Assembly: GCA_902729315.2 (NCBI GenBank)
Contig: LR746264.1
Span: 7,843,878-7,907,877, forward strand
Origin: Spirodela intermedia
Taxonomy: Eukaryota > Streptophyta > Magnoliopsida > Alismatales > Araceae
Direction: 5' to 3'
Length of the DNA: 64,000 nucleotides
Made by a program: the position numbers and the translations under genes
The notes under the pieces: generated by a model
What the model was told of the DNA's origin: nothing
Seen by the model: only the letters and a program-made list of their open reading frames with translations
Databases searched by the model: none
Part shown: positions 36,643 to 48,000 of the stretch, in pieces
How positions within the stretch are numbered: the first letter of the stretch is position 1
Layout of the letters: every line of letters starts with the position of its first letter

Positions 36643-37959
36643 GACTGGGAGCATATGAGATCGAATCTGAGAAGGAAGCCAGCCCCCACCCACCCTGACT
36701 ACGTCCCGTAATTAAACAAAGAATTGGTCTGATTAACATGTGACACTTCATTAAGATGGATATGGACAACAACTCGCAGCAAACCAGAGCGGATTAAAGA
36801 ACTCAAGCCTAGGACGGGCGGGTGGCTCGAGATGGGCACCGAAGCGGGAGGATGGTCGGGAGATAGAGAGAGACAGAGCTGCGAGCTCTCTCTCTCTCTC
36901 TCTCTATTCATTCATGTGGGAGATGGGCACGGCAGAAACAGAACAAGTACCGAATCCAGAGGCAGAGAAGAAGAGGAAGAGGAAGAAAGGCGTCATGGGG
37001 TTCTTCCTGCGAGCTCGAAGACCACGGAGAGCAACATCAGCTGGGAGGGGTCAGAATATAATGGGGCACGCCAATCAGTCGCCCGCTACAAAAGCCTTGT
37101 TCTCGTATGAAAGTTGAAATCACCAAAATGCGTTGATTGAAGCCTTTCCTCATACCCATAATTTTAGCCCGACAACCACATACCTTTTTCTCTCTCAAAT
37201 TTGACCGAGAGGTTCTTACAAAATCCTTGCCTGCCACCATCTGGTGAATCGTGGCTACCGTTTCTTCCTCTCATAGACCTCTAGCTGTTGACCTTCCCCA
37301 CCCAGTCCATCCTTTCCCCCTTGAAATTGGGGGGAATTGGGTTTTGGTTTGGTGTCCTACTAGTCCATTGGCTGGCTTTGGGTAATACATTATCAGAAAT
37401 TCGACTTGAATACAATGCACGGGCTTAAGTTGAAATTTATTTCCTTCCCACACTGCCGGTAGCTTCCACCATACAGACTTTTCACACACTTGCTTAGACT
37501 AGTCCGCTGTGGCCTTCTGACTTCCTTGAGATGCTAGTTGCAAGTGACTCACACTATGGATGATAAGCCAAGGAATTTTCTGCTGGACGAGCGAATCATG
37601 CATGATGTTGTCGGTGGAATTGGTTGGTTCCTTATCGTGAACAGATGGTATTGGCTGTATCTATCACGTTAAGGTATGATAGAGACTGTTGGGATTAGTT
37701 GTGCATGGGAAATTAATGTGTGTAGATTAGAGCTTCTTTATTCGTTGATGTATTATACTTGATCATCTGGCGGACCTCTCTTTTCCTAGATTTTTTATAA
37801 CTAGAAGAATTGCATTATTTACTTGTCGCGTGTTGGTGCATCTCTGCATTTTCTTCCTTGTCGTATGGTTTCCGTGATTTTTTAAGTGAATTTGGATCGT
37901 TCGCTAATTGGCAAACCGTTCCTTGCATTAAGAATCAATGTCCTTTCTGTACTTTGCAG
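35291..37959. other. Spacer upstream of PBL kinase
   Basis: This region holds GA/GACA tracts at about 35576-35635, a GC-rich block (35,950-36,550) with ACGT-core motifs, three head-to-tail GGCTCCCCCT words near 36,498-36,526, a (CT)n tract at about 36612-36642, and another at 36884-36905. Open frames here are short, overlapping and unrecognised. The right part (37,100-37,959) is AT-rich and runs into the orphan PECT1 exon. Confidence 0.5.
36304..36530. promoter_or_regulatory. Cluster of five CACGTG G-boxes
   Basis: CACGTG occurs at 36304-36309, 36335-36340, 36350-36355, 36416-36421 and 36525-36530; the fourth is followed by GCC, matching the ABRE-like ACGTGGC. Further ACGT cores lie just upstream (36,240-36,285). 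G-boxes bind bZIP and bHLH factors in light, ABA and stress responses. The nearest intact gene is the minus-strand PBL kinase, whose start codon is about 1.0 kb away, so regulation of that gene is only an inference. Confidence 0.6.
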
Positions 37960-38031
37960 GGGCCGGGACCAGATGCTCGTATAGTTTATATAGATGGTGC
38001 CTTCGATCTGTTTCATGCTGGACATGTGGAG
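37960..38031 (+). pseudogene. PECT1: Orphan exon of ethanolamine-phosphate cytidylyltransferase
   Basis: A single 24-codon exon with an intact TTTGCAG acceptor and GTATAG donor encodes GPGPDARIVYIDGAFDLFH and then AGHVE. This is the start of the second cytidylyltransferase domain of plant PECT1, including its HxGH nucleotide-binding motif (HAGH). The intact enzyme makes CDP-ethanolamine in the phosphatidylethanolamine pathway. I found neither the preceding exon nor the following one on either strand nearby, and the region to the right is soon occupied by the MED33 3' end. It is best read as a gene fragment from a partial duplication. The reading frame itself is undamaged, which suggests it is fairly recent. 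Confidence 0.8.
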
Positions 38032-39009
38032 GTATAGCTTTTTGTTTGCTCTTCTTGGGTCATGATATATGAAATGAAATTTGGATGTGGACCCGAGTAT
38101 TCTTTACTAAAAACAGCAAATTGATAGCGGCATGCTTGCTTATGGACTTTTTCAAACGTGACGAGCACCTTGTTAGATATCAAGCGCACTTTTCTTTAAA
38201 AAAAAAATAATGTCAAGTTGATTCTAGTGCGGGATCTTTGACTGAGAGATTGGAGTCCTGTGGGACGGAGTTGTCCTCATCACAATGGTGTGAAACTTAG
38301 CTTTCTCACAAAATTCACGTTTGTCTGTTTTATTTTCCCGAAATATATTTGGGTTCAACTTATCTTTGGCGGTGCATACTCTACATAAATAGAGAGAGCG
38401 AGCGAGCGAGAGAGCGAGAGAGAGAGAGAGAGCGAGAGAGAGCGAGAGAGAGTTCGGGCTGTGGGCTGCAACCTAATGAAGGCTAGCTCCGGCCTGGCCC
38501 GGTCTTACTCTGTGGAAGGTGAGGGGCATCGTGTGTGGTCGTCCTCTGTAGGTGCTTCCATCAAACGGGTTAAGGCCAAGTGGGGGAGCGACAGTATCCT
38601 GCCGCTGTGGCGGCGGAGCTCGAGAATAGCAGAGCCCGGGGGGTTCTTCCTCCCAAGCTCTCCGAGGATTCTAAGAGTCGGCTGTCGCACTGGTCGCCGG
38701 CGAGTCGAGTCTGAGGGAGACTCGACGGAGGAAGAGGGGGAGCGGGGGATATGGTGAACTAAAATGTTTCCTTCTTGTGGAAGGCCTTTATATTTTGGAA
38801 TGACTTCTGCGGCGGCAAACACACAATTCTCAGACCAAGGACGCCAACAAGGCTGCACCAACCACAGACGTCGCTTCCGCATTCCGCATTCCGCATGGTT
38901 GAGCTAACGAAGGTGAAGTAATAGGTTACAGCCCAGAGCGGAGAAGACCCTTGAGGCCATTGTTGGAGGGGGAAGGAGGAGGGAGAATGCGGCAATGGAT
39001 GTGCGATGA
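38032..39009. other. Spacer between PECT1 fragment and MED33 3' end
   Basis: Contains a GA/GC microsatellite at about 38391-38452 and sequence that should include the MED33 3' untranslated region. A frame at 38461-38757 is unrecognised and probably fortuitous. Confidence 0.5.
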
Positions 39010-42000
39010 TCATAAGATGGACTCCACAACGGAGGAGACGGCCCCGGGTCCCCCTCGCTCGAGAAGGGAGAGGGCGAGGTCGCCCTCGCGCCAAGCCCTT
39101 AGGCCACTTGCCAGCTTCCGCAACGTGTCCGGCTTCACCGCGTGCACCCACGAGGGAGCGAACTGCACCAACAGCCGCAGCCAGCAGGAGACGTAGGCCT
39201 TCCAGGTGGCCGGGTGGCAGCCGAGAGAGAAGTCCCCCTCCATCTCCCCCGCCACGAACTCCGAGTGGCTCTGGATGGTCTGCCCCCGCAGGGCCGCCGA
39301 GGGCTCCCACAGGGTGGAGTTTCCGCCGATGCCCCAGACGAAGGACCCCGACAGGAACAGCATCTGGGCCAGTACGTTCCCCTCCAGGACGTGCGACGCG
39401 AATCCCGCCGGATCGGCGCCGGATTCCGGCGCGGACAGCAGCCAGGTCGGTATCGTCTCCCTGTACAGCACCTGCACCAGCAACGGCCCGCCGGCAATGC
39501 ACAGGAGGCTCGCGCCGAGGGTAGCGACCTGCTTCGCCACGGCCGCGGCTTCCGCGAGCGAATTGTTCCGGGGCGGCCCGCCGGAGCAGGCCCATCCGCG
39601 CGCGAGCTGCCGGGTCGAGTCGACGACCAGCTTGAGGATCTCGCCGGAGACGAAGTAGGGGTCGTAGAACTTGCGGCAGGAGCGGAGGTAGAGGAGGCCG
39701 GGGGGGACGCGGTGGGAGGCGCCCTGGGGGGAGATGGCGTGGCCCAGCAGCCCATCTACGCCGCCGCGGCACGTCAGGTTGCCGCCGGAGCCGAGCGCGC
39801 AGCCGAGGAAGGAGGTGAAGCAGCTCCTGAGGAGCTGCCGGATGGCGACCTGGTCGCGCTCGAAGGGCGACCGCGCGCAGGACATGATGATAAAGTCGTG
39901 CCAGCGGCGAACCTTCTGAGCCCACAGAGCGCCGACGATGGGCATGCATGGGGAAGAGCAGCTCGCGGCGCAGTTCTCCAGCGCGGGCCCGGCTACGCCG
40001 TTGATATACTCCAAGCTCGGGTCGAGCTTGAATGTTATGGTCAGACTGATGAGTGCCGCCATGGGCAGCGGAAGAATCACAGCCGTGTTACCACCTGCAA
40101 AAGATTTTAAGAAATCATGAGGAAAAGGACAGACGCCGCCAAATCATCATGTCCACCGATAAATGGATACTTTTTTTTTCCAAGACAGTAAACTAAAAAA
40201 GAGCAAACAAGCAAACAAGAGACATTGAAATAGGACGAAGAAAGGAGTTTTACAAGCGAGACAGAAAGAAAGGGGGGGGGGGGCATAGACGGTCGTATAA
40301 AATACCAGCATAGCAGGTGGGGACGTGGACACCGGCAGACGCAAGAACGTCCTTAATCTCTGCTTCGATCGAGATGAGGTTGGCAACAGGGCTAGGCCAA
40401 TCAATGCCATTCATTTCCACAGGTTTCCAGATACCACGGGTAATCTCTGATGAGAAATAGGAAATAATAGTGGCAAGAGATGCTGGGAAAAAATCGACAA
40501 GGTCCCTCAGACCTACAAGAATATTTTAAAAGAAGAGTAAGTATCACCCAAATATGAATTCACCAAGAACTGTCAAAGCACAAGAGCAGTCCTTTACGAG
40601 AAAATGAACAAGAGCAGGCTCAAAGCAATAAATCCAGAGATAATGAACCTGTGGTCAACTCCCGGGATGAAAGCCTTCCATGCGCACAAGCAGCTAAAAG
40701 AGCCTCCAAAACAAAGGGAAGGGATTCCATAATCTGCCACGCAGGAAGGGTGGGACGTTGGTAAGCATCTTCGCCTGAATTTATAGGAGAGCCACTTAAA
40801 GTGCTAGTTGAATTCGACGGGTTACTGGAAGAGTTTCCACTTGACGTCATCTTCCGGCAAATCATGTTTAAAATCTTGTTAGCAACTTGGTGGACTGGGT
40901 TTCCTGCGGAGAAACCAGAAATAGTTGCAGCAATGCAAGCCTGATTTTGGAAGTACCAAGCCCGTAGCTTTGGAAAGGAGCCAATATAGACCGGTTTAAC
41001 AGGTGATCTACTGCATGGATCGGTAATTTCACTGTCTACATCCATAGCATCAGAGTCGTTTGTAGCACGACGATTATTGTACATCAGCAAGAGATAATCC
41101 AAAGTGACCTCAGTTCTGACAGTCCCCCATCGACCTGCTACGCAGTGCTCCTGAGGGGGTCTGTAAAATTTCCAAAGTCGGAGAAGAAAAAGGAATGCAC
41201 ATGAAAAGATTGAATAGACGGACATTTCTTCACCAGAGCTTGATCTGTAACTTGATGTAGATGGCATAGAGCCAAATACCTCACATAGAGGCACCAAAGC
41301 AGCTGCCACATCAGGAACCTGTGGGGGAAAATTGTTGTTAACCAGTAGTGTCTAAAAATTAAGAGGAAAGACAAGAATTAGAGAACAATGCCAAGAGAAT
41401 ACGCAGAGAGAAAAAATCATTCATTCATGTATGTGAGCGTGTACAGTCCTCTAACTTAAGATTACTTTCTTCGAATTTGATACAAGGTCAAGGTTTGCCA
41501 GGAAGTCATATGCAAGATTCTAGATGCCGAAATAAGTAAATTAAGATTCAAACAAAATTCTGGGTACTTAAACAGAAGAGAAAATAATTCAAAAGAACTT
41601 ACCATGCCGTATACAGAAATTATATAAACAATATCAATACGACAAAGACCAAAAAGGAGGGGGTTTATCATGGAAATATAACCAGAAAACTGGCCCCCCT
41701 GTCCAGAAATATCAGAAGGCAGAGGTGCAGACAACAGCTTGATGACGAAATTCATAACGTGCTCCTGAAAAATAATGGAACATGGCATTTAGTGTGAAAA
41801 AAAAACATAAATTGAAACACAGTTAGGAAGGTCAAACTATATGCAGAGAACCTATGAAGCATTTACCACTGAATTTTCACATCACCGTCAATTGAAAGAC
41901 AGCTCAGGCAATCATTGAGCAGATGCAAAATGTTATGCAGAGCATGATCATACATACATGTAGAACTAGACTGGAAAATGAATTATCCATTGATTTTTGC

Positions 42001-45000
42001 GGCAGTGTAGAAAACACTGACAATCAAGACCAACATTCAGCAGACAAATATTCAAAATTCTCCATTGATTTGTGCGACATTATGTGTAGAAAAGACAAAA
42101 ATGCACATCATGATGGTAAAAACCTCTAAAGACTCATTTTCACTTTTTCATTTATATATCATATGGTTCAACATTTTCTCAGGGCCAAGTAAAATGATAA
42201 AATAAATAGATACTGGAGTACAAGTTGGAGAAAGAAGAACATTCAAAGGTACAAGGTACATGCACAGCAAACAAAAAAATACTTTAAAGAATTTTGACGA
42301 AAATTACTTTAAACTGGAAAAAAAATAGATACCGAGTTTCTGTATTTTGACGAAAAATGAATTTTGATAGTTTCAGCAAAATCCGTTTTAGAATCTCAAC
42401 TTTAAAGAAAATATAATACGATTAATTTGAAAACAACAGAAACACAAGAATTTTGAAGTCTTTTCGTTTGCTAAATGCAGCACCTCGAGTGTAAGTCAAT
42501 GCATTAGAAAAGGTCATGCATATGAAGTCCAGAATTTGTGAATTTCTGATAAATTAGGACAGAATAATAATAGAATATCTGACTATTATGCGCAAGACGG
42601 TCCTTTAAAGAATAGATCCTAGCGCACTGAACAGATTTTACACATAGTTGGAAGAATAAACACTGATGGGCGTCATGTGCCCCTGAATATCTTATCACAA
42701 CAGCCAAGTCATGAAGTTAGCAGACAAATAGGGTGATATTATTTTGTCCACCCACTTCCTTCTGACTGAAACATACCCTTTTTAGATCGCTTAGTCAAGA
42801 ACTAACCCACCAAACATACTATCATCTCTTTTTTTTATCCGTATTTTTTAATGAAATAAATCAGCTTCCACGTCACACAAAATAGCGGCAAAACATCCAT
42901 ACTGTAAGTCTGCCTTTTCCTTTCAAAGACAGTTTAGGTATCCGACCATCAGTATACAACTGGAAATCCGGATAGTAAGTAAACACTGGGTGCAGATGTC
43001 ACCTGAATGGTAATTATAGACAAATATCAAATGCAAATTCACCATAAATACACCGCAGATAAAAATGCACCTGAATATTCCAACCTCGACTAAGAGATGC
43101 ACCACAGAGTATTTTGGTGGCAGCTGCTCGTTCATCATCTGATCCATTTAAGGCAATATTATATAATTTCTTGACCTCAGTAACACTGCAGAAGACAATT
43201 AAATTATATTCAGAGGCATAAAAAATCGGATATTGAAAACGCGAAAATTTCCATCAATAGAGGGACTCATTGTACAAGATAGTTCTGATACGTTGAAGCA
43301 GGAGTGACCACGAGAGCATTTGTCAGAGAATTAGTTAGTTGAGCTCCTTCCATGAATTTTAGCCATGGTGATAACTGAATGGGGGTAGAATTCGTCGGCA
43401 TTTTGGAGGGTACAACCACATAGCCAGACCAGAAGTATACAGACGTGTCGATTAACTTTCTAGCAATGCATGCTTCGACTATGAGATGGATCATGTTTCC
43501 AACTGCAGCAGATATAAAAGATGAGAATGCCTCTCATGTGTCGCAAAATAAAAATAACCACTAAACCAAAACAAGAATATTAATGAAAAAACTAAAAGAG
43601 GAATGCTTCACATCTACAGTAAAAACTATGAGATGAGAGACAAAAGAGTGCAGGTGAAGCACAAAGAATTTTTTTGGTACAGGTGCAGCTTCCATTTTCA
43701 AAAAGCCATGTTGAAGACAGAGTGCAAAAATGGGCATATTCTATCAGAAGCAAAAATATTTCAAATTCAATCATTTTGACTGACTACAAATTGGGCATAT
43801 TCCGTCTTGTCCAATTTCCCTGAAGAAGAAAGATGGTCTTTAACTGAAACCAAACATCGAGGGAAACATATCAAATTGATACCAAGAAATATCTCTCTCA
43901 AACTACTTTTTCGTCAAATATCGGAACTCTGGAGTCTGACAAGGCTATACAATTTTGAATGTGCGGTGGATGTAGTTATTGTGACACTAAGTAATCCATA
44001 TTCTGCCACTGGAAACAACCAAGATGTTCACACAGTTTGTGCTTAATTTTTTCTCATTATCTGCATTATTTCCACCATTCAGGCACACGTAAAGTTTCCT
44101 CTTTTTATTACTCATTTGCATTCACCTCTGCTCGCTCTCCTTGAAATAACTATACATACACCACATTTTATTCTATTATGTAAGGAAAATATCAAACATA
44201 ATAGAAGATGACTCTTTCTACTGAACGGTGATATTACAATAGAAATATGAGTCTAAAACAAGGAACCATAGGAATAGAGTGGATATTTTTCAGTGCCGTC
44301 TGGAAAATAGGTCTATAACGACGATGTGATCAGAATGAGGTCCAGGCAAGACACATAAATAGTAAAACTAGTTGTAGTGACAAAAATTTCAACGAAATGG
44401 AAGCTGGGATAAAAATGTAACAAATCGTGAGTCACTGAATAAAAAAGACAAGCTTTTCAGCACAAGTACTTGCATCATAAACACTTTTATAGGATGAGTC
44501 CATGCTGAGTACATGCATATAAGAAGAAGATTCCCTTGCTAAGGAAACGAAATCTGTTACATGCGAAGTACTTTTCTAAGGGATGGATGAATGCCATAGG
44601 AAACATCACAACCTGCTTCAGCAGATGTATCGTTGCGATCTATATTGTTGCCACTGCTAGTTCCATTCTTGAAATTCGAGATGAAAGATGCTGCTTTTCG
44701 GGCAGCATTGTTGGCGGCCATGACTACTGATGGAGGAGGAGACAAAAGGCCAGTAAACTGTCTCAGTAGCTGAATGGAGGATATTAGACCGTGCTTTATA
44801 TTTGAAAACTGGTTTTCCCCATAATTATCTTTGCAATCAGGCTCCATCTCTATTGTTGCATCACTTCTCATGGTAGACTGCATTCCAACCTCGTCCTTCA
44901 TAACACTATCTATTGCTAGAGGTGCAATAGATAAGAGAACACACAGTCGGGCATCAAGGTGTGGTACAGGTCCTTCAATTGATTCTCGTTCCTACATTAG

Positions 45001-48000
45001 AACTCACAACAAAATTAGCACAACATATCAGATGCAAAGATGAGAAGATTTATTATAGCTCAGTACAAAATAGCGGACATTTTTCCGCGTCTCAATAAAT
45101 TATCTTACACGCTGAACAAGTCGCAGAGCAGAAATCCAGAGAGCTTGAAATGTTTCCTGCCAGCTTGCCTGATTAACCACTTGGAGAGTCTTCGTCAACT
45201 CTGCAGTTCATATTTTATGAGATAAATTAAAAACAAAATCGGTCAATATCAAATAAACAACAATCTTGGAGGATAAACCCCAGTACATCCGAGAGCTCAA
45301 TCCCCCAAGAGGTTAAAAGAAATGTTATTTCCCAATATAAAAGCACCTCACCTGTAAGTATGTCAATTGCAGATGTAGCGTAGAGATGCTTGCCATCCAT
45401 TGTATTCTCCATAAAAATATCAAAAGGAATCCAGCAAGCTGGTAACCTGGCCACATAACTCGGGCAGAAATTTACAGCACGTGAAGCAAGATCATCAAGA
45501 CCAATGGTTGCTTGCCGCTTATTCAGCCAAAACTTCCCATCCACAGCCTTACAAATGTTTGCATAAAGTTTCACCAAAATATCATTGATACATAATAAGT
45601 TTGGTGACTTTGACTTCTGAATTTCAATGAATTGAAATCTCTGCAGTAGGCATCTGAACATTTCAGGCCTATTTCTCACAAGAATATTCACATTAGTAAC
45701 TCATTACAGGCAAAAGTCTCTCTGAAAATATACATAAAGAATCAAAGAAGAAACCCACAGACTGAGATGCATTGAAGGACTCTAGACTTTAATTCACAAA
45801 TTCAAACATCCAGAAAAGGAAAGCATTACAGACCTCAAAGTTTTTTAACTTTTTCTGGAAGCTGTAGATCATACGTCTCTGTTTTTTTGGAGGCTGTAAA
45901 CCAGTGGATCATACGTCTCTGTTTTTCTTTTATTTTGCTTTTAATAATATAACTTGAGCAACTATCCTGGCTCATCTTTCCAATTAAAGCCAAACAAACA
46001 TTGTCTTCTCTTGATGTGGATCAATAAAAAAACTCATTACAAATGGTAAAGCCAAAGGATCTTTCTTGTGTAAACTGATGTACTACCGAAAATCCTCACT
46101 ACAAAAAATATGTTTCTTTGATGTGTTTCAAACCTCCATCCCTGTCTATACATAGTACCCATATAAGCCTGACAGTCCTAAAAATTCCAATTTCAACATG
46201 AAATAATAAACATTGGCCGAGGTTACGACTCTGCAAGGACATAAAAGCCTCAAGAGGACCTCTGCCCGTTGTTTCCAATTTTCATTTAGAAAACAACGTA
46301 AAGTGTCACTTAGATCCTGATTATTCTTCAACTTACACTAGGGTCTTCTTAATCAACGGCACGTTTTCTTCTAGAAGCCATATAATACGGAGTAACCCAT
46401 TTTCCTAATAATAGAAAGAATGCATTTTGATAAAGCATCCACCACTTTCCTAATAATACGGAGTAACCCATTTGGCTAAAATAGAACGTGGTTATGAAAT
46501 CGGTTAAACAACATTTTGATAAACTAGGATGTAGCCGACAATGTTTACCCTGGAAAAACATAGGCCTATGTGTAATTATGTCTCAGAACTGCCAATACAA
46601 TCTGTTTTCCAACATCAACACCACAGCCCCATGTACCTCTTACAAGGTACCCTTTGCAACCCTTTTGGCACTACAGGATCCTGGCCATTTTCCTCCTGGA
46701 TCAACAGCATATCACCCTCGAAGTCACTCAAGACTGCGTCCACAAAAACTTCTACTAATTTTCTCGAACCATACAGATTTCTCCTTGTAATATCCTAGAT
46801 TTTATGCTTCACTCAAAAGCGCCTTTCAAATAAATTAGTTCATTCTTCGGTTTGATCCAACCATTTTTTGTATTGATTACATCATTGGCCAAACATTGTA
46901 TATGACTCACTGCTAAACAACCCGACAAAAGGGAATCTCCAAATTATGGTCTACAAACTGATTCAGATCACTGTATTTGGATCCGAATCGGATTTCCCAG
47001 TCTAGCCGTAAAAGAGGAAGACACAATTTCGACTTGAAATTTAATAAAAGTCAGCTAGAAATCAGTTCTACTAATTTGGATCAACTGGGACAGGTCTTTG
47101 CAACCTTTCTTGTTCACAGAAAGAAGACTGAAGAACAATAAAATGAGGAAGAAGAAGAAGTTGGAAGTTACACTAGTGAACGAAGAAAGGAGAGCAAAGG
47201 AGAGGGTGGCTAGTTTTCTCCCCTTCCATTGTTCCTTTGTTGTTCTTCCCACTGCTCGCATCAGCAGTCATCAGGCAGCAGTCGTTCCATGCTGCAGCAG
47301 GATTTCCTACCCCAAGAGTACACCTCAGCTCAAAGCAGACCAATGTCTCTAATACTATCCAATACGAGCTGTAAGGACATCCAACTGATCCAGGATTTGA
47401 TCCCAGTTTTATTAAACTGGTATCCAAATGGTTTTCACTTCAAATACACCCATATACCCCTTGCGGTCTAATTATGTACCTAATGTTATTGAAGGGAGAG
47501 ATAGACCGTTCTCTTTCCCAAAACCCCCTGAATTTTCCACTCTATCTCTTCAGAAAAAAAATCTTAGCACTGCATTCGTAATTTAACATTAGAATTGACC
47601 ATTCAATATTCTAACATAATTAGGCTAAATATCTTCCACAAGAATTTTACAGAAAAAGAGAACCATATAAGATCTTCATTAACCCTCGTCTGGCCAACAT
47701 TTGATGCCTAGTGTGCAGCATAGGGTGCACTATCAGTTCTAGTGCCTTACAGCCATTCTCTATAAGTTGTAATTCTCTCCATGCAATAAGTTTAAAAGAT
47801 AACATGGCACTGACCAGAGTAAACAGCAGGTAATAATTCATAACAAAAAGAAGAAAACGACATGGGTAGAGGTAATGGACAGTGGACAACAAAAGGAACC
47901 TAATCCGCTCTTGCTCGCTGCAACTAATGGCGTCTTGGTTGATTTCTCTTCCTTTAGCTACTGAGATGTTCCAGTTCACTAAGTTACAATACCTTGAATC

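Noticed and set aside
36914-37117. Basic 67-codon frame upstream of the PECT1 exon, considered as a PECT1 first exon
   Set aside because: It lacks PECT1 N-terminal features and cannot be joined to the orphan exon through recognisable intermediate exons.
39142-40110. 322-codon plus-strand frame and a 396-codon minus-strand frame in another phase (38759-39949)
   Set aside because: Both overlap the last MED33 exon, whose own frame matches the family to its stop. GC-rich exons give long open shadow frames.
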